64,000 bases of DNA, taken from contig NZ_CP084296.1 in assembly GCF_020271745.1 (NCBI RefSeq), positions 2,232,001 through 2,296,000 of the forward strand, written 5' to 3'. Of the stretch, positions 17,777 to 28,208 are shown piece by piece. Each line of letters starts with the position of its first letter. Positions within the stretch are counted from its first letter, which is position 1. This DNA comes from Providencia alcalifaciens (GTDB taxonomy: Bacteria; Pseudomonadota; Gammaproteobacteria; Enterobacterales; Enterobacteriaceae). The position numbers and the translations under genes were made by a program. The notes under the pieces were generated by a model. The model worked only from the letters and a program-made list of their open reading frames with translations. It was not told the origin of the DNA and made no database searches.

Positions 17777-18376
17777 TTATTTGAATACTTTGAAACGAAC
17801 GTCGTCGTCCATAAAGTCTTTATCACCAGCAGGTTGTTCAATGGAACCAAATACCATTTGAGCACGTAAAATCCAATTTGCTGGGATATCCCACTCTTGT
17901 TGAACTTGATTATCAATTAATGGGTTGTAGTGCTGTAATGATGCGCCCACATTTTCCTGAGATAATGTTGTCCATACTGCCAGCTGCGCCATACCGCTCG
18001 CTTGTTCTGACCAGATAGGGAAATTATCCGCATAGAGTGGGAATTGTTCTTGTAAGCCAGTGACTACATTTTTATCTTCAAAGAAAAGAACGGTACCAGA
18101 ACCGGCGATAAAGCTATTAATTTTTTGCTCAGTTCCCGCAAACGCTGCTTCTGGTACGATAGCGCGTAAAGCTTCTTTGGTAATATCCCACAGTTTTTTA
18201 TGTTCTGCGCCAAATAACACCACAATACGTGAAGTTTGTGAGTTAAATGCTGATGGAGAGTGCTTAACAGCTTCTTTGATAAGTCCAGCCACTTTCTCTT
18301 CCGAGATTGGTAATGAATCGCCTAAGTTATAAATAGTGCGACGATTTTTAATCATTTCGATAAATGCGTTAGACAT
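17777..18376 (-). CDS. nitroreductase-family (Frm2/Hbn1-like) flavoprotein
   Basis: Predicted FMN-dependent oxidoreductase, 199 residues. The N-terminal RRTIYNLGD and HSPSAFNSQTSRIVVL segments are the flavin-binding marks of the nitroreductase fold. The compact form, with PIWSEQASGMAQLAVWTTL and GASLQHYNPLID, resembles the fungal Frm2/Hbn1 and related bacterial subgroup rather than NfsB. The gene is single, with its own terminator, downstream of sbcC on the same strand (216-base gap). Its physiological substrate is not evident. Confidence 0.82.
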   Translation of the reverse strand: MSNAFIEMIKNRRTIYNLGDSLPISEEKVAGLIKEAVKHSPSAFNSQTSRIVVLFGAEHKKLWDITKEALRAIVPEAAFAGTEQKINSFIAGSGTVLFFEDKNVVTGLQEQFPLYADNFPIWSEQASGMAQLAVWTTLSQENVGASLQHYNPLIDNQVQQEWDIPANWILRAQMVFGSIEQPAGDKDFMDDDVRFKVFK

Positions 18377-18592
18377 GTTTGTCCCCTTGCTTTTGTTTAG
18401 AGCACGGCAATTTATTGAACAACCTCAGAAGCCGTAACTTGTTTCGAAGTAAATTGTTTCGATGTGTATAACTATAAAGGTATCCCAACCAAATCATAGA
18501 AAAAAAATTTAACCTTAATGTTCAAATTTTTGCATGTTGTTATAAAAATATAATTAATTCATATGGTTGGGTTGGTTTTTAAGCCTATTGGG

Positions 18593-21500
18593 TCAACTAA
18601 CACGATAGTGGCTTGGAAGTTCACTAAAGCCGAGTCCGTTAGTTTTTTTCACCGCAATTTGTACTGGAATTCGTTCTTTCATCGCTTCCACATGGCTAAT
18701 CACACCAATGGTTTTTCCTGATGCATTTAGGCTCTCTAATGCATCTAGGGCAATATCTAAAGTTTCAGCGTCTAGCGTACCAAAACCTTCATCTAAAAAG
18801 AGTGATTCTAATTGCGTACGATGGCTCACCATGTCAGATAACGCAAGGGCTAGTGCGAGACTGACTAAGAAACTTTCACCCCCTGAGAGGGTCTTCGTAT
18901 CGCGAATGCTATCTCCTTGCCAACCATCAATAACCTGTAATTCGAGGTTGGCTAAATGGCTACGCTGTAGCAAGTAACGACCGTGTAATTTATCGAGTTG
19001 TTGGTTAGCGAGCGAGACTAAACAGTCTAGGGTTAGCCCTTGAGCGTAGCGGCGAAATTTATCCCCTTCAGCGGAGCCGATTAAGGTATTGAGATAACTC
19101 CAATCATCGTAGCTTAATTGGCTCTGTTCAATTTTATTCAATAATTCACGTTGTTGGTGACGCTGTTGCTGATCACGCTCAAGCTGGTTAATGATTTGAC
19201 CTTGTTGCTGGTTCAATATCTTGATTTGGCTTTCTAATTGTTCGAGAGCTTGCTGAATTTGCTCCACTGAAAACTCAGCGAATTCCGCTAAACGCTGTTG
19301 CTCATGATTTACCATAGCAGACAGGCTTTCTTGGTAGCGAGTTTCCGCTTCCAGCCGCTGTTGAGTCACTCGCTGTTTAAGCTGCTCCAGTTTAATTTTC
19401 TCTTCAGTAGGCAGTAAGGCATTAAGGAATTGCTCTTGAGTCTCGAAAGGGCTGCTGCTTAGTGCAGCAACAAACTGAGCGTGAGCGGCTAGCTGTCTTT
19501 GGCTCAGTTGCGTCAATTGGTAATTAAGTTCTTGGGCACTCCCATTGAGTGCGGCAATATTTTTATCTATTGCGCTAATTTGCTCTGAAAGCGTATCAAC
19601 TTGATGCGTGTATTGAGCTTGTTTTTCTTGCATTTTTTGAATAAAAACAGCAACTGTTTGGCCTTCTAACAGATTCTGGCGTTGCGTGTTTTTTTGTTCA
19701 ATTTGCTGATTTAATTGCTCTAATTGCTGCTGTTGAGCAGAAAGTTTCTGGGCTAGTTGCTGGGCATTAACTGTTTCTGCTGCAAGCGTTGCCGTATCAA
19801 CTTCAATATTTTTGGTGAGTTGCAGGAAGGTTGCTTTTTGCGCTTCATAATATTGCCCGCGTTGCTCAATCTCTTGTAGCCAAGTGGTAAATTGCGCTTG
19901 GTTTGGCAGGGCGAGGTTAAATGGCGCCAGCGAGTCTGTAAGCTGCCGTGTTTGTTGTTCTAAGCGTTGTTGCAGAGATTGCTGCTCCGCTTGGTTTTCT
20001 TCTAATTGCTGGGACTGATGCTTAAGTTTCTCATCAAGGAGAGATAACTCAGAAAACAGCTGTTTGGCTTGGGTTTGCTGTTCATAATATTGATTTTTAG
20101 CCTCTTGGTGCTGATGCTCTAACTGTGCAAATTCGTTGATGACAGCTTGCTGAGCGGTAAGCTTTTCGTGCAATTCAACGATCAATTGTTCTACCGCTGA
20201 CGCGGTTTTGGCTAGTTCAGGAGTACCTGCTTGCTCACATGCCTTTAGCCATTGATTGTTCAGGTTGTTGAACTGCTCTTGCAGTTGCTTTTGAGCCAAT
20301 TCGTTATCTTGTTGGCGGCGTTTGTCTGCTTGCAATAAGGCTTGCTGCTCAGTGAGCTTTTGTTTTTCGGTCTCAATTTGAGTCATCAACGTAGCCAGTT
20401 GTTGCTGGGTCTCATTGGGCATAACGGCTTGATATGATGCTAAAGCGGGGTGCTCCAATGAGCCACAAAGAGGGCATGGAGTGCCTTCAATGAGCTGTTG
20501 GCGTTCATGTTCTAGGCTGACAATTTTTTGTTCTAGCTGAAGTTTTTGCTCTAAGATTTGTCGCTGAGGCTGGAGCTGAGTCACTCTATCTTGCGTAATG
20601 GCAACTTGTTGCACCAATTGGTTGATAGATTCATTTAGTTGGTTTTGTAACTGTGTTTGTGACTGTAATTGTTGCTGTTTTTCTTCATGTTGAGTCAGTA
20701 AAACTGGCAGTATTTTCGCATGCTGCAAACGCTCTTGTCGCTGTGAAATTGAGGCCTTAATTTCTTCGATATTGTACTTTTCTTTATATTCCTGAAACTG
20801 CTTTTCGAGCTGATTAAAGCGAGAATGCTGCTCTTCTAAATGGCTTTGAGCCTGTTGTGATTCTTTGGATTTTTGCTGCTGAACTTGCTGTAGGGTTTGC
20901 CATTCAAGGTTGATAGCTTGCTGCTTTTGCTGGTTTTGGGTTAGGCGTTCGGTAAGTTCATAAATAAATTTCCCTTGCTGTTGCCAGCTTCCTAGTTGCG
21001 CGACAATCTGGGCATCATGTTGATGTTCTTGTAGAAATAACTGGGTTGTATTCAACTCATTATTGGCATGAAGAATTTTCTGCTGAATGTTTTCTACAAT
21101 CGATTTTTTCTGTAAATATTCGCCATTTAGCTGATTTAATTGCTGGTCCAATTGGACTTTTTGCTGGTTAAGTTGTGCGAGTAAATTGTCGAGTGGTCGC
21201 ACTTCGTTATCGATCATTGTTGTGGTTTTTTGTACCCACTCTTTATATTGATTTTGTTCCGACTGAGCTTGAGTGTGCTGGGTGACTAATGGTAAGCGCT
21301 GCTTTTGAGCGTCTTCTAAAAGTAATGCGGTACGCTGCTGTTTTTGGGTCTGTTCATCGAGTTGAGTTTGCAAGCTTTGTACCGCTAACCAATCTGGGCG
21401 TAGAGCTTCTGCTGGCGCACTTTGTGCCAGCTTATGTAAGCTGGGTTCGGCGGCTTGATATTGCTGTAGAGCTTGCTGTTGTGCAATCTGTAATCGCTGG

Positions 21501-22276
21501 GTGTTTTGCAGCAATTGTTGATGTTGCTGGTGCCATGTTAGCGCGTGTTGATGGCGGTTTTTATTCTGGCTCAGTTGCTGTTCTTGCTCTGAATATTGTT
21601 GCTGTTTTTCAACAAGTTCTTGATGTTCAGCTTCAGTGAGCAAGTTAATGCTACTTGCTTGCGCCCGAAGAATATCGAGATCGGTTTTAGCTTGTTTATG
21701 TTGGTTAAAAATATACACCGAAATCTGGCTGTAAATTTCAGTGCCAGTGATCTCTTCCAGTAAATCGGCGCGTTCTTTTTCGGTGGCATTTAAAAAGGCG
21801 GCAAAATCCCCTTGAGAGAGCAAAATAGATTTAGTGAAACGCCCAAAATCGAGCCCGGTGATTTGCACAATTTTTTCACGAACTTCACTGATTTTTTCTG
21901 CGATGATCTGCCCATCAGCGACGGTTGCAAGCTCTGCTTTTGCATCTTGCAGGTTGCCATCGGGTTTATTATTTGCCCGGCGTTGACTCCAAAATGCGCG
22001 ATAAGCGATGCCTTTAACTTCAAACTCCACTTCTGCTAAGCATTCGCCCGTGTGGCGGGTCATCAACTCATTTTTGCTTTTTGATATTGCGCCTAACCGT
22101 GGAGTTTGGTGATAAAGTGCAAGGCAGATAGCATCCAATAAAGTGGTTTTTCCCGCGCCAGTCGCGCCTGTGATGGCAAATAACCCATTACTGGCAAAAG
22201 GCTCCTCCGTGAAATCAATCTTCCATTCACCTTTTAAGGAGTTAATGTTTTTCAGGCGTAAGCTTAAGATTTTCAC
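18593..22276 (-). CDS. sbcC: SbcC subunit of the SbcCD DNA hairpin nuclease
   Basis: SMC/Rad50-like ATPase that with SbcD cuts DNA hairpins and protein-blocked ends. Walker A is GATGAGKT (37-44). Long glutamine-rich coiled coils flank a zinc hook, CPLCGS, near residue 600. The C-terminal lobe has the signature LSGGESFLVSLALALA and Walker B LFLDEGFGTLD. At 1227 residues it is clearly longer than E. coli SbcC (1048), the extra length being coiled coil. The start is GTG, 2 bases after the sbcD stop, so the two are translationally linked. Confidence 0.96.
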   Translation of the reverse strand: MKILSLRLKNINSLKGEWKIDFTEEPFASNGLFAITGATGAGKTTLLDAICLALYHQTPRLGAISKSKNELMTRHTGECLAEVEFEVKGIAYRAFWSQRRANNKPDGNLQDAKAELATVADGQIIAEKISEVREKIVQITGLDFGRFTKSILLSQGDFAAFLNATEKERADLLEEITGTEIYSQISVYIFNQHKQAKTDLDILRAQASSINLLTEAEHQELVEKQQQYSEQEQQLSQNKNRHQHALTWHQQHQQLLQNTQRLQIAQQQALQQYQAAEPSLHKLAQSAPAEALRPDWLAVQSLQTQLDEQTQKQQRTALLLEDAQKQRLPLVTQHTQAQSEQNQYKEWVQKTTTMIDNEVRPLDNLLAQLNQQKVQLDQQLNQLNGEYLQKKSIVENIQQKILHANNELNTTQLFLQEHQHDAQIVAQLGSWQQQGKFIYELTERLTQNQQKQQAINLEWQTLQQVQQQKSKESQQAQSHLEEQHSRFNQLEKQFQEYKEKYNIEEIKASISQRQERLQHAKILPVLLTQHEEKQQQLQSQTQLQNQLNESINQLVQQVAITQDRVTQLQPQRQILEQKLQLEQKIVSLEHERQQLIEGTPCPLCGSLEHPALASYQAVMPNETQQQLATLMTQIETEKQKLTEQQALLQADKRRQQDNELAQKQLQEQFNNLNNQWLKACEQAGTPELAKTASAVEQLIVELHEKLTAQQAVINEFAQLEHQHQEAKNQYYEQQTQAKQLFSELSLLDEKLKHQSQQLEENQAEQQSLQQRLEQQTRQLTDSLAPFNLALPNQAQFTTWLQEIEQRGQYYEAQKATFLQLTKNIEVDTATLAAETVNAQQLAQKLSAQQQQLEQLNQQIEQKNTQRQNLLEGQTVAVFIQKMQEKQAQYTHQVDTLSEQISAIDKNIAALNGSAQELNYQLTQLSQRQLAAHAQFVAALSSSPFETQEQFLNALLPTEEKIKLEQLKQRVTQQRLEAETRYQESLSAMVNHEQQRLAEFAEFSVEQIQQALEQLESQIKILNQQQGQIINQLERDQQQRHQQRELLNKIEQSQLSYDDWSYLNTLIGSAEGDKFRRYAQGLTLDCLVSLANQQLDKLHGRYLLQRSHLANLELQVIDGWQGDSIRDTKTLSGGESFLVSLALALALSDMVSHRTQLESLFLDEGFGTLDAETLDIALDALESLNASGKTIGVISHVEAMKERIPVQIAVKKTNGLGFSELPSHYRVS

Positions 22277-22278
22277 AG

Positions 22279-23493
22279 TTATTCTCCCTGCTCATTGCGC
22301 AAGTTGGCGTAGGATTGCTTGAACAGTTGCAATAAACGCTGCTCTAACGCTTTGTCTTCCAATGACTCTTCGGTAAGTCGTCGAGTAAAAACTTCTTCGG
22401 CAGTCAGTTCACTTAATGTTTCATTCTGCAAAGTGAGGTTTTGACCTGTTTGTGCCTGCCGAGCACGGCGTAGGCGAACAACTTCAACAGTGAGTTCTTG
22501 AGTGAGAGCCTCAATACGTTGCTGGATATCACCAAGATAGTCTTGAGTGGCGACTTCAATATCTAACCAAATTGGTTGCTCATTTTCTGGGACGGGTAAG
22601 TCCATTAATTGTTTTTGCAATTCTTTCAAAGAGCCTTTTAAGCTTAATAGCGGCTGGAAAACGGGAATTGGCAGTAAAGTAACATTGGCAAATTGGTGCT
22701 GATTAAATTCGACTAAGCAGACGCTTTTTTGTTGTTGTGATTCGTCAAAACTGAGGGCAATCGGAGAGCCGCTGTAGCGAATATGTGCTTGTCCACCAAT
22801 CAGTTGAGGACGATGGATGTGTCCGAGTGCAATATAATCCGCAGGTGGGAATGCGCCAGAAGGAAAGGCGTCTAATGTGCCGATATAAATCTCACGCACG
22901 GAGTCTGTCAGTTCTGCACCGACGACAGTCAAATGCCCCGTGGCAATAATCGGGATATCTAAGCCCAGTTCAGTACGTTGCTCAACGGCTTTTTGGTAAC
23001 AGCTTTGGTAGTGTTCATGAATGGCATTTTGTAGTGAAAGTTGTTTTTCTTCACTGCTTTGCCCTGCAATGCTGACTTGGATATCTCGTGGTCGCAAAAA
23101 GGGGATCGCGCACACCAATCCATTTGGATTCCCTTGCTTATCTTTTAATGTAATGACAGGGGATCCGCTGTTTGATGTGATGACGTGAGTATTTAGATAA
23201 CGTAATAACGCGCTGGATTCATTCAAAACAGAGACGGAGTCATGGTTACCACTCAAGATAACTAATTGGCAGCCTGTTTTTTGCAAATCAACAATAAACT
23301 GGTTGTAGAGTTCACGCGCATAACTTGGTGGTGCGCCTGTATCAAAGATATCGCCAGCCACAATCAATGCATCCACTTGGTACTGTTTGACTTGCTCGAT
23401 TAACCAACGCAAAAAGTGTTGGTGTTCAGCAGATCGATTTTTAGTAAAAAAATACTGACCTAAATGCCAGTCTGAAGTGTGGATGATGCGCAT
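22279..23493 (-). CDS. sbcD: SbcD nuclease subunit
   Basis: Mre11-like metallophosphoesterase subunit of SbcCD. The 404-residue protein opens with HTSDWHLGQ (5-13), then GDIFDTGAPPSY, the SGNHDSV motif and GHIHRPQ, all metal- or phosphate-binding marks of the family. sbcC follows after 2 bases. It is divergent from phoB with a 333-base spacer, as in E. coli. That spacer contains a 20-base perfect palindrome. Confidence 0.96.
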   Translation of the reverse strand: MRIIHTSDWHLGQYFFTKNRSAEHQHFLRWLIEQVKQYQVDALIVAGDIFDTGAPPSYARELYNQFIVDLQKTGCQLVILSGNHDSVSVLNESSALLRYLNTHVITSNSGSPVITLKDKQGNPNGLVCAIPFLRPRDIQVSIAGQSSEEKQLSLQNAIHEHYQSCYQKAVEQRTELGLDIPIIATGHLTVVGAELTDSVREIYIGTLDAFPSGAFPPADYIALGHIHRPQLIGGQAHIRYSGSPIALSFDESQQQKSVCLVEFNQHQFANVTLLPIPVFQPLLSLKGSLKELQKQLMDLPVPENEQPIWLDIEVATQDYLGDIQQRIEALTQELTVEVVRLRRARQAQTGQNLTLQNETLSELTAEEVFTRRLTEESLEDKALEQRLLQLFKQSYANLRNEQGE

Positions 23494-23649
23494 GAGCTAG
23501 CAGTTCCTATAATTATGACGCTTTTACTATATTAATATTCAGACGCTTTATACTAATATTCAAACCATTTGGTTTGCTGCATCACAGTATACCGTATAGA
23601 GACTAAGTGAAGGCAAAAGCATGACAAATTAAACAGTAAAAAAGAGAGA

Positions 23650-23669
23650 GTTGCGAAGCGCTTCGCAAC
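23650..23669 (-). promoter_or_regulatory. 20-bp perfect palindrome in the sbcD/phoB spacer
   Basis: GTTGCGAAGC joined directly to its complement GCTTCGCAAC. On the - strand it is followed by TCTCTCTTTTTT, so it resembles an intrinsic terminator that would stop leftward transcription about 155 bases before sbcD. The remainder of 23494-23826 holds the Pho box and no ORF. Confidence 0.55.
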
Positions 23670-23762
23670 GATAACCAGATGTGGCGTTAATATTTCACTT
23701 ACATGACATTAAGCTGTTAATCTAATGATAGATCTTGATTGTGCGTTGAGATATTCATAATT

Positions 23763-23780
23763 CTGTCACAAAACTGACGC
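23763..23780 (+). promoter_or_regulatory. Pho box of phoBR
   Basis: CTGTCACAAAACTGACGC follows the PhoB-site pattern of two CTGTCA-like 7-mers separated by four A-rich bases. It lies 46 bases before the phoB start, consistent with known autoregulation of phoBR. Confidence 0.85.
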
Positions 23781-23826
23781 ATAATGCGGTCACATTAAAA
23801 ATCTCTTCTTATTTACAGGAACAATC

Positions 23827-24516
23827 ATGGCAAGACGCATTCTAGTCGTTGAAGATGAAGCGCCCATCCGAGAAATGGTTTGTTTTGTATTGGAACAGAA
23901 TGGTTTTCAGCCCACAGAGGCTGATGATTATGATTCTGCGATAGCGCAATTGGTTGATCCGCTACCTGATTTAGTGTTATTGGATTGGATGATCCCCGGC
24001 GGTTCCGGTATCCAAGTCATTAAACATATGAAGCGTGATAGTGCCACGCGTGATGTCCCCGTGATGATGCTAACCGCAAGGGGTGAAGAAGAAGATCGCG
24101 TGAAAGGATTAGAAGTGGGCGCGGATGATTATTTAATCAAACCGTTTTCACCAAAAGAATTGATAGCTCGAGTTAAAGCCATTTTACGACGTATCTCTCC
24201 AATGGCAACAGAAGACATTATTGAAATGAACGGGTTGGTTCTTGACCCTACCTCTCATCGCGTTACCAGCAAAGAAATTCCCATTGATATGGGGCCTACT
24301 GAATATAAATTACTCCACTTCTTCATGACCCATCCAGAGCGAGTCTATAGCCGCGAGCAGTTACTCAACTATGTTTGGGGCGCCAACGTGTATGTGGAAG
24401 ACAGAACGGTGGATGTCCATATTCGTCGTTTAAGAAAAGCGTTAGAGCTAGATGGGCATGATAAGATGGTGCAAACGGTTCGTGGTACTGGCTACCGCTT
24501 CTCTGTTCGCTATTGA
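23827..24516 (+). CDS. phoB: phosphate-regulon response regulator PhoB
   Basis: OmpR-class transcription activator of the phosphate-starvation regulon. The 229 residues match E. coli in length. The receiver domain shows the acidic pocket VVEDE (8-11 region), phospho-acceptor Asp53 ([11 protein letters not shown]) and Lys in DYLIKPFSP. The C-terminal winged helix includes [13 protein letters not shown] and [16 protein letters not shown] Pho box stands upstream and phoR follows 23 bases later. Confidence 0.98.
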   Translation: MARRILVVEDEAPIREMVCFVLEQNGFQPTEADDYDSAIAQLVDPLPDLVLLDWMIPGGSGIQVIKHMKRDSATRDVPVMMLTARGEEEDRVKGLEVGADDYLIKPFSPKELIARVKAILRRISPMATEDIIEMNGLVLDPTSHRVTSKEIPIDMGPTEYKLLHFFMTHPERVYSREQLLNYVWGANVYVEDRTVDVHIRRLRKALELDGHDKMVQTVRGTGYRFSVRY

Positions 24517-24539
24517 GAAACCATTAGGGAGAAACATGG

Positions 24540-25847
24540 GTGCTTGAACGCTTATCCTTAAAACAGCTGATTTGGGGGCTGTTTTTATTTATTTTACCCG
24601 CATTGATACTGTCTGTTTTTGTTGGGCATCTTCCATGGCTGCTAGTAATTTCGCTACTCGCGGCACTCATTTGGCACGGATATAACCTGATAAAACTCTC
24701 TGACTGGCTATGGTTGGACAGAAGTATGCTGCCGCCGGATGGCAAAGGGGGATGGGAGCCGATATTTTATGGTATCTATCAGATGCAGCAGCGTAACCGC
24801 AAGCGTCGCCGTGAACTAGGACAACTGATTAAGCGTTTTCGCAGTGGGGCTGAGTCTTTACCTGATGCTGTGGTAATAATGACTACCGAAGGCAATATTT
24901 TCTGGTGTAACCGCCACGCTCAACAGCTTCTTGGCTTTCGCTGGCCGGAGGATAACGGACAGCATATTTTTAACTTGTTACGTTACCCTGATTTTAGCCG
25001 TTATTTCACCGTAAAAAACTATGATCAAGCGCTAACTATTGAGCTTAACAGTGGTGAAATTGTTGAGTTTCGTATCTTGCCGTATGCGAGTGATCAACTC
25101 TTAATGGTGGCTCGAGATGTGACTGAGAAACGTCGTCTAGAAAAAGCACGTAGAGACTTTTTTGCTAACGTGAGCCATGAGTTACGTACGCCATTGACCG
25201 TTATCCAAGGTTATCTTGAAGTTATGGATGATCAAGAAGGTACTTCACCGATGAATAAAAAAGCCTTGTCGGTGATGCAGGAGCAGGCTCATCGAATGGA
25301 TAACCTTGTGAAGCAATTACTGCAATTATCCCGTATTGAGGTTGCCCCTCAAATTAATCTTGATGAACAGATTAATATGCCGGTCGTTCTGAAGATGATT
25401 GAGCAAGAAGCGATTAGCTTAAGCCAAGGGCGGCACGAGTTTGAATTCAGTATTGATGAAAACCTTCGTGTTCATGGTAATGAAGAGCAGTTACGAAGCG
25501 CGGTTGCTAACTTAGTGTATAACGCCATAAACCACACGCCAGACGGTACGAAAATTAAGGTGAAATGGCAACGAACCAGTAATGGCGCGCAGTTTAGTGT
25601 GAGTGACAATGGCCCAGGAATTACAGCGGATCACCTTCCTCGCTTAACAGAGCGTTTTTATCGTGTAGATAAAGCGCGTTCTCGACAAGGTGGTGGTGGC
25701 ACTGGGCTCGGCTTAGCGATTGTTAAGCATGCCGTTCAGCACCATAGTAGTCAGCTCTCAGTAACCAGTCAGGTTGGCAAGGGCAGTGAGTTTTCATTCA
25801 CATTACCGCCAGTGTTTATTGTGTCAGACAAAAAACGAATACATTAA
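24540..25847 (+). CDS. phoR: phosphate-regulon sensor kinase PhoR
   Basis: Membrane sensor histidine kinase that phosphorylates PhoB when phosphate is scarce. The 435 residues show two N-terminal membrane segments (about 9-28 and 31-47), a PAS region (about 100-195), the phospho-acceptor His213 in [14 protein letters not shown], the N box ([14 protein letters not shown]) and G boxes ([18 protein letters not shown]). The start is GTG after GGGAGAAAC. It is cotranscribed with phoB and has a terminator after the stop. Confidence 0.97.
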   Translation: MLERLSLKQLIWGLFLFILPALILSVFVGHLPWLLVISLLAALIWHGYNLIKLSDWLWLDRSMLPPDGKGGWEPIFYGIYQMQQRNRKRRRELGQLIKRFRSGAESLPDAVVIMTTEGNIFWCNRHAQQLLGFRWPEDNGQHIFNLLRYPDFSRYFTVKNYDQALTIELNSGEIVEFRILPYASDQLLMVARDVTEKRRLEKARRDFFANVSHELRTPLTVIQGYLEVMDDQEGTSPMNKKALSVMQEQAHRMDNLVKQLLQLSRIEVAPQINLDEQINMPVVLKMIEQEAISLSQGRHEFEFSIDENLRVHGNEEQLRSAVANLVYNAINHTPDGTKIKVKWQRTSNGAQFSVSDNGPGITADHLPRLTERFYRVDKARSRQGGGGTGLGLAIVKHAVQHHSSQLSVTSQVGKGSEFSFTLPPVFIVSDKKRIH

Positions 25848-25872
25848 GCGATAAATAATCTAATAATCCAAG

Positions 25873-25909
25873 CCTTGTTAATAAAATCATTATGTTAGCA
25901 AGGTTTTTT
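25873..25909 (+). terminator. terminator after phoR
   Basis: CCTTGTTAA (25873-25881) pairs with TTAGCAAGG (25895-25903), one G-T wobble, followed by six T. Confidence 0.75.
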
Positions 25910-26171
25910 ATTTTGTTATTCATTCCGTATTCGCACTATTTCCAACACCTGCGCTATATTTTCAATTTTATCCTGCAATTTTCTTCATCTTATTCTGCCA
26001 AAATCTCCTCAGCGTGGTTAAAAAATGTTTTATTGATTATTTTTTAGCCTGAATATATACGGGATATTGCAATTTTACTGACAGTAATCACTAGTTCTTA
26101 AATTTAGTTTGGTGCATTGTTCTTGTTTTCGGGTTTGCTCTTGCCTTTTTTCCCTATAAAAGTTTTACTTG

Positions 26172-26193
26172 TCGCCAGTTATTGGCGATTTTT
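26172..26193 (+). terminator. terminator-like hairpin in the brnQ upstream region
   Basis: TCGCCA (26172-26177) pairs with TGGCGA (26183-26188), followed by TTTTT and then ACTGTTTTTT. It lies about 160 bases before brnQ and 260 bases after the phoR terminator, with no gene between. It could be an attenuator for brnQ or the end of a small RNA. Nothing else is seen in 25910-26352. Confidence 0.5.
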
Positions 26194-26352
26194 ACTGTTT
26201 TTTGATGTTTAGTATTACAAAGCTAACCAAGACATGCATTTTGTATTGTTAATGCCATGTTAATCAGAATTCTATTTCGTCATATATGTTCCAATAGGTT
26301 ACCAATTAAGTGATCTGTTTTTATTTCATAATTTACTAAAAATTAACATAAT

Positions 26353-27681
26353 ATGGCTCATCGTTTATCATCCAGAGATATCCTCGCCTTAGGTTTTATG
26401 ACCTTTGCGCTGTTTGTTGGGGCTGGAAATATCATTTTCCCGCCAATGGTCGGTTTACAAGCCGGTGAACAAGTTTGGACTGCGGCACTTGGCTTCTTAG
26501 TCACTGGTGTCGGTCTTCCTGTTCTTACCGTCGTTGCATTGGCGAAAGTAGGGGGTGGTATTGAAGCACTCAGCACGCCAATTGGTAAAACTGCGGGTCT
26601 GCTACTCGCTATCGTTGCCTATTTATCAGTAGGGCCTCTTTTTGCGACCCCAAGAACGGCAACAGTTTCTTATAAAGTTGGTATTGCACCACTTCTGGGC
26701 GGCGAATCTGAAATATCGCTGCTGGTTTATAGCGCCATCTATTTTGTGCTAGTGATCGGTATTTCGTTATACCCAGGTAAATTGTTAGATAGCGTGGGGC
26801 ATATTTTGGCGCCAGTCAAAATGTTGGCGCTGGCAATTTTAGGTGTTGCCGCTATTATGTGGCCTGCCGGACAACCGATTCTGGCCACCCCTGAATACCA
26901 AGATATGGCATTTTCCAATGGCTTTATTAATGGCTATTTAACAATGGATACATTAGGTGCCATGGTTTTTGGTATTGTCATTGTGAATGCGGCGCGTTCC
27001 CGCGGTATTGAAAACTCATCATTATTAACTCGCTATACCATGTGGGCAGGTTTAATTGCTGGGGTGTTATTAACACTGGTCTATTTATCGTTGTTTAAAT
27101 TGGGCGAAAATAGCGGGTCATTGATTCCAAATCCAGCTGATGGCGCTGATATTCTTCATGAATATGTTCAATACACGTTCGGTAATTACGGTAGTTTCTT
27201 CTTAGCGGTGTTGATTTTTGTTGCCTGTATGGTGACAGCGGTAGGGCTAACCTGCGCATGTGCTGAGTTCTTCAGTCGCTATGTGCCAATTTCTTACCGT
27301 AAATTGGTATTGATTTTAGGTTTGTTCTCTATGGTGATTTCAAACCTAGGACTGAGTAAGCTGATTGCGTTCTCATTGCCGGTATTGGTTTCGATTTATC
27401 CACCTTGTATCGTTTTAATTTTAATGAGCTTTACGTTGAAATGGTGGCGTAACCCAACCATCGTGATTGCTCCAACGATGTTAACAAGCTTTGTGGTCGG
27501 TTTGATTGGAGCAGTGAAAGCATCTGATAACCTGAAGACTTATATCCCAGAGTGGATGACGTCTATTCCACTATATCAGCAAGATTTAGCGTGGTTATTA
27601 CCATCGCTGGTTGTGTTAGTAGTTGCAGCGCTGTGTGACAGACTTATCGCGCCATCAAGTGAGCACCATAAACACGCTTGA
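26353..27681 (+). CDS. brnQ: branched-chain amino acid transporter BrnQ
   Basis: Sodium- or proton-coupled inner-membrane carrier for leucine, valine and isoleucine (LIVCS family). The 442 residues form about 12 hydrophobic helices. Near-identical stretches to E. coli BrnQ include [19 protein letters not shown] (13-31), [33 protein letters not shown] and TCACAEFF. Its place after phoR matches E. coli. A terminator follows. Confidence 0.97.
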   Translation: MAHRLSSRDILALGFMTFALFVGAGNIIFPPMVGLQAGEQVWTAALGFLVTGVGLPVLTVVALAKVGGGIEALSTPIGKTAGLLLAIVAYLSVGPLFATPRTATVSYKVGIAPLLGGESEISLLVYSAIYFVLVIGISLYPGKLLDSVGHILAPVKMLALAILGVAAIMWPAGQPILATPEYQDMAFSNGFINGYLTMDTLGAMVFGIVIVNAARSRGIENSSLLTRYTMWAGLIAGVLLTLVYLSLFKLGENSGSLIPNPADGADILHEYVQYTFGNYGSFFLAVLIFVACMVTAVGLTCACAEFFSRYVPISYRKLVLILGLFSMVISNLGLSKLIAFSLPVLVSIYPPCIVLILMSFTLKWWRNPTIVIAPTMLTSFVVGLIGAVKASDNLKTYIPEWMTSIPLYQQDLAWLLPSLVVLVVAALCDRLIAPSSEHHKHA

Positions 27682-27703
27682 TCTACACAAATTAACTTAA
27701 ATG

Positions 27704-27736
27704 AAAAGGCCGCATCAATTTGTTGTGGCCTTTTTT
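27704..27736 (+). terminator. terminator after brnQ
   Basis: AAAAGGCCGCA (27704-27714) pairs with TGTGGCCTTTT (27724-27734), one wobble, with a T-run at the end. Confidence 0.85.
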
Positions 27737-27763
27737 CTATCTAAAATTCAGAAAGACTCCATC

Positions 27764-27813
27764 GGTACCCTGTACTAATTTTTCTTTTAATTAGTACGGA
27801 GTACCAATATAAT
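27764..27813 (+). promoter_or_regulatory. promoter and palindromic operator of the toxin-antitoxin pair
   Basis: A large dyad: GGTAC (27764-27768) and GTACTAATT (27772-27780) mirror AATTAGTAC (27789-27797) and GTACC (27801-27805). A TATAAT -10 (27808-27813) lies at its right edge. Bound repressor would cover the -35 region, as expected for autoregulation by the antitoxin. Confidence 0.75.
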
Positions 27814-27841
27814 CAATGTGACTTTGAGAATGGAGGCTCTT

Positions 27842-28165
27842 ATGAATTACTTAGAGTTTATGGAAACTACGGTTTTTAGTAAAAAACGTAAATTACTGAT
27901 GGATGATACAGAGTTTCAATTATTCCAAACGTTCTTGTTAGAAAATTATGCATTAGGTGACACGATAAGCCATAGCGGCGGCTGTAGAAAGATTCGCTGG
28001 AACCGGACAGGTATGGGGAAAAGTAGTGGTTTAAGGATCATTTACTATGTTCGAGCAGTGAGTGGGCGGATATACCTACTTCTGATTTACCCTAAAAATG
28101 AGCAAGATGATTTGAGTGAGCAGCAAAAACTAATACTAAGAACTTTGAGTAAACAGTTCAGCTAA
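27842..28165 (+). CDS. HigB-2/RelE-family mRNA-interferase toxin
   Basis: Predicted type II toxin (107 residues from the ATG at 27842, chosen because GGAGG stands 4-5 bases upstream; in-frame starts further upstream have no such site). The GGCRKIRWNRTGMGKSSGLRI segment and the following YLLLIYPKNEQDDLSEQQ are typical of the RelE-superfamily HigB-2 branch, in which the toxin gene precedes the antitoxin and the toxin cuts mRNA on the ribosome. The HTH antitoxin gene follows 43 bases later. Confidence 0.87.
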   Translation: MNYLEFMETTVFSKKRKLLMDDTEFQLFQTFLLENYALGDTISHSGGCRKIRWNRTGMGKSSGLRIIYYVRAVSGRIYLLLIYPKNEQDDLSEQQKLILRTLSKQFS

Positions 28166-28208
28166 TATTAAAACTGATGAGTTAAACCTCTACAAATGAG
28201 GAAAGATG

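Noticed and set aside
21289-21639. Long antisense frames within sbcC, as well as similar ones within ggt, dxs and others
   Set aside because: They are shadows of strongly conserved genes on the opposite strand and show no protein-like features of their own.
25891-26047. Short ORF (MLARFF...) after phoR
   Set aside because: It starts inside the phoR terminator arm, has no ribosome site and reads as random AT-rich sequence.
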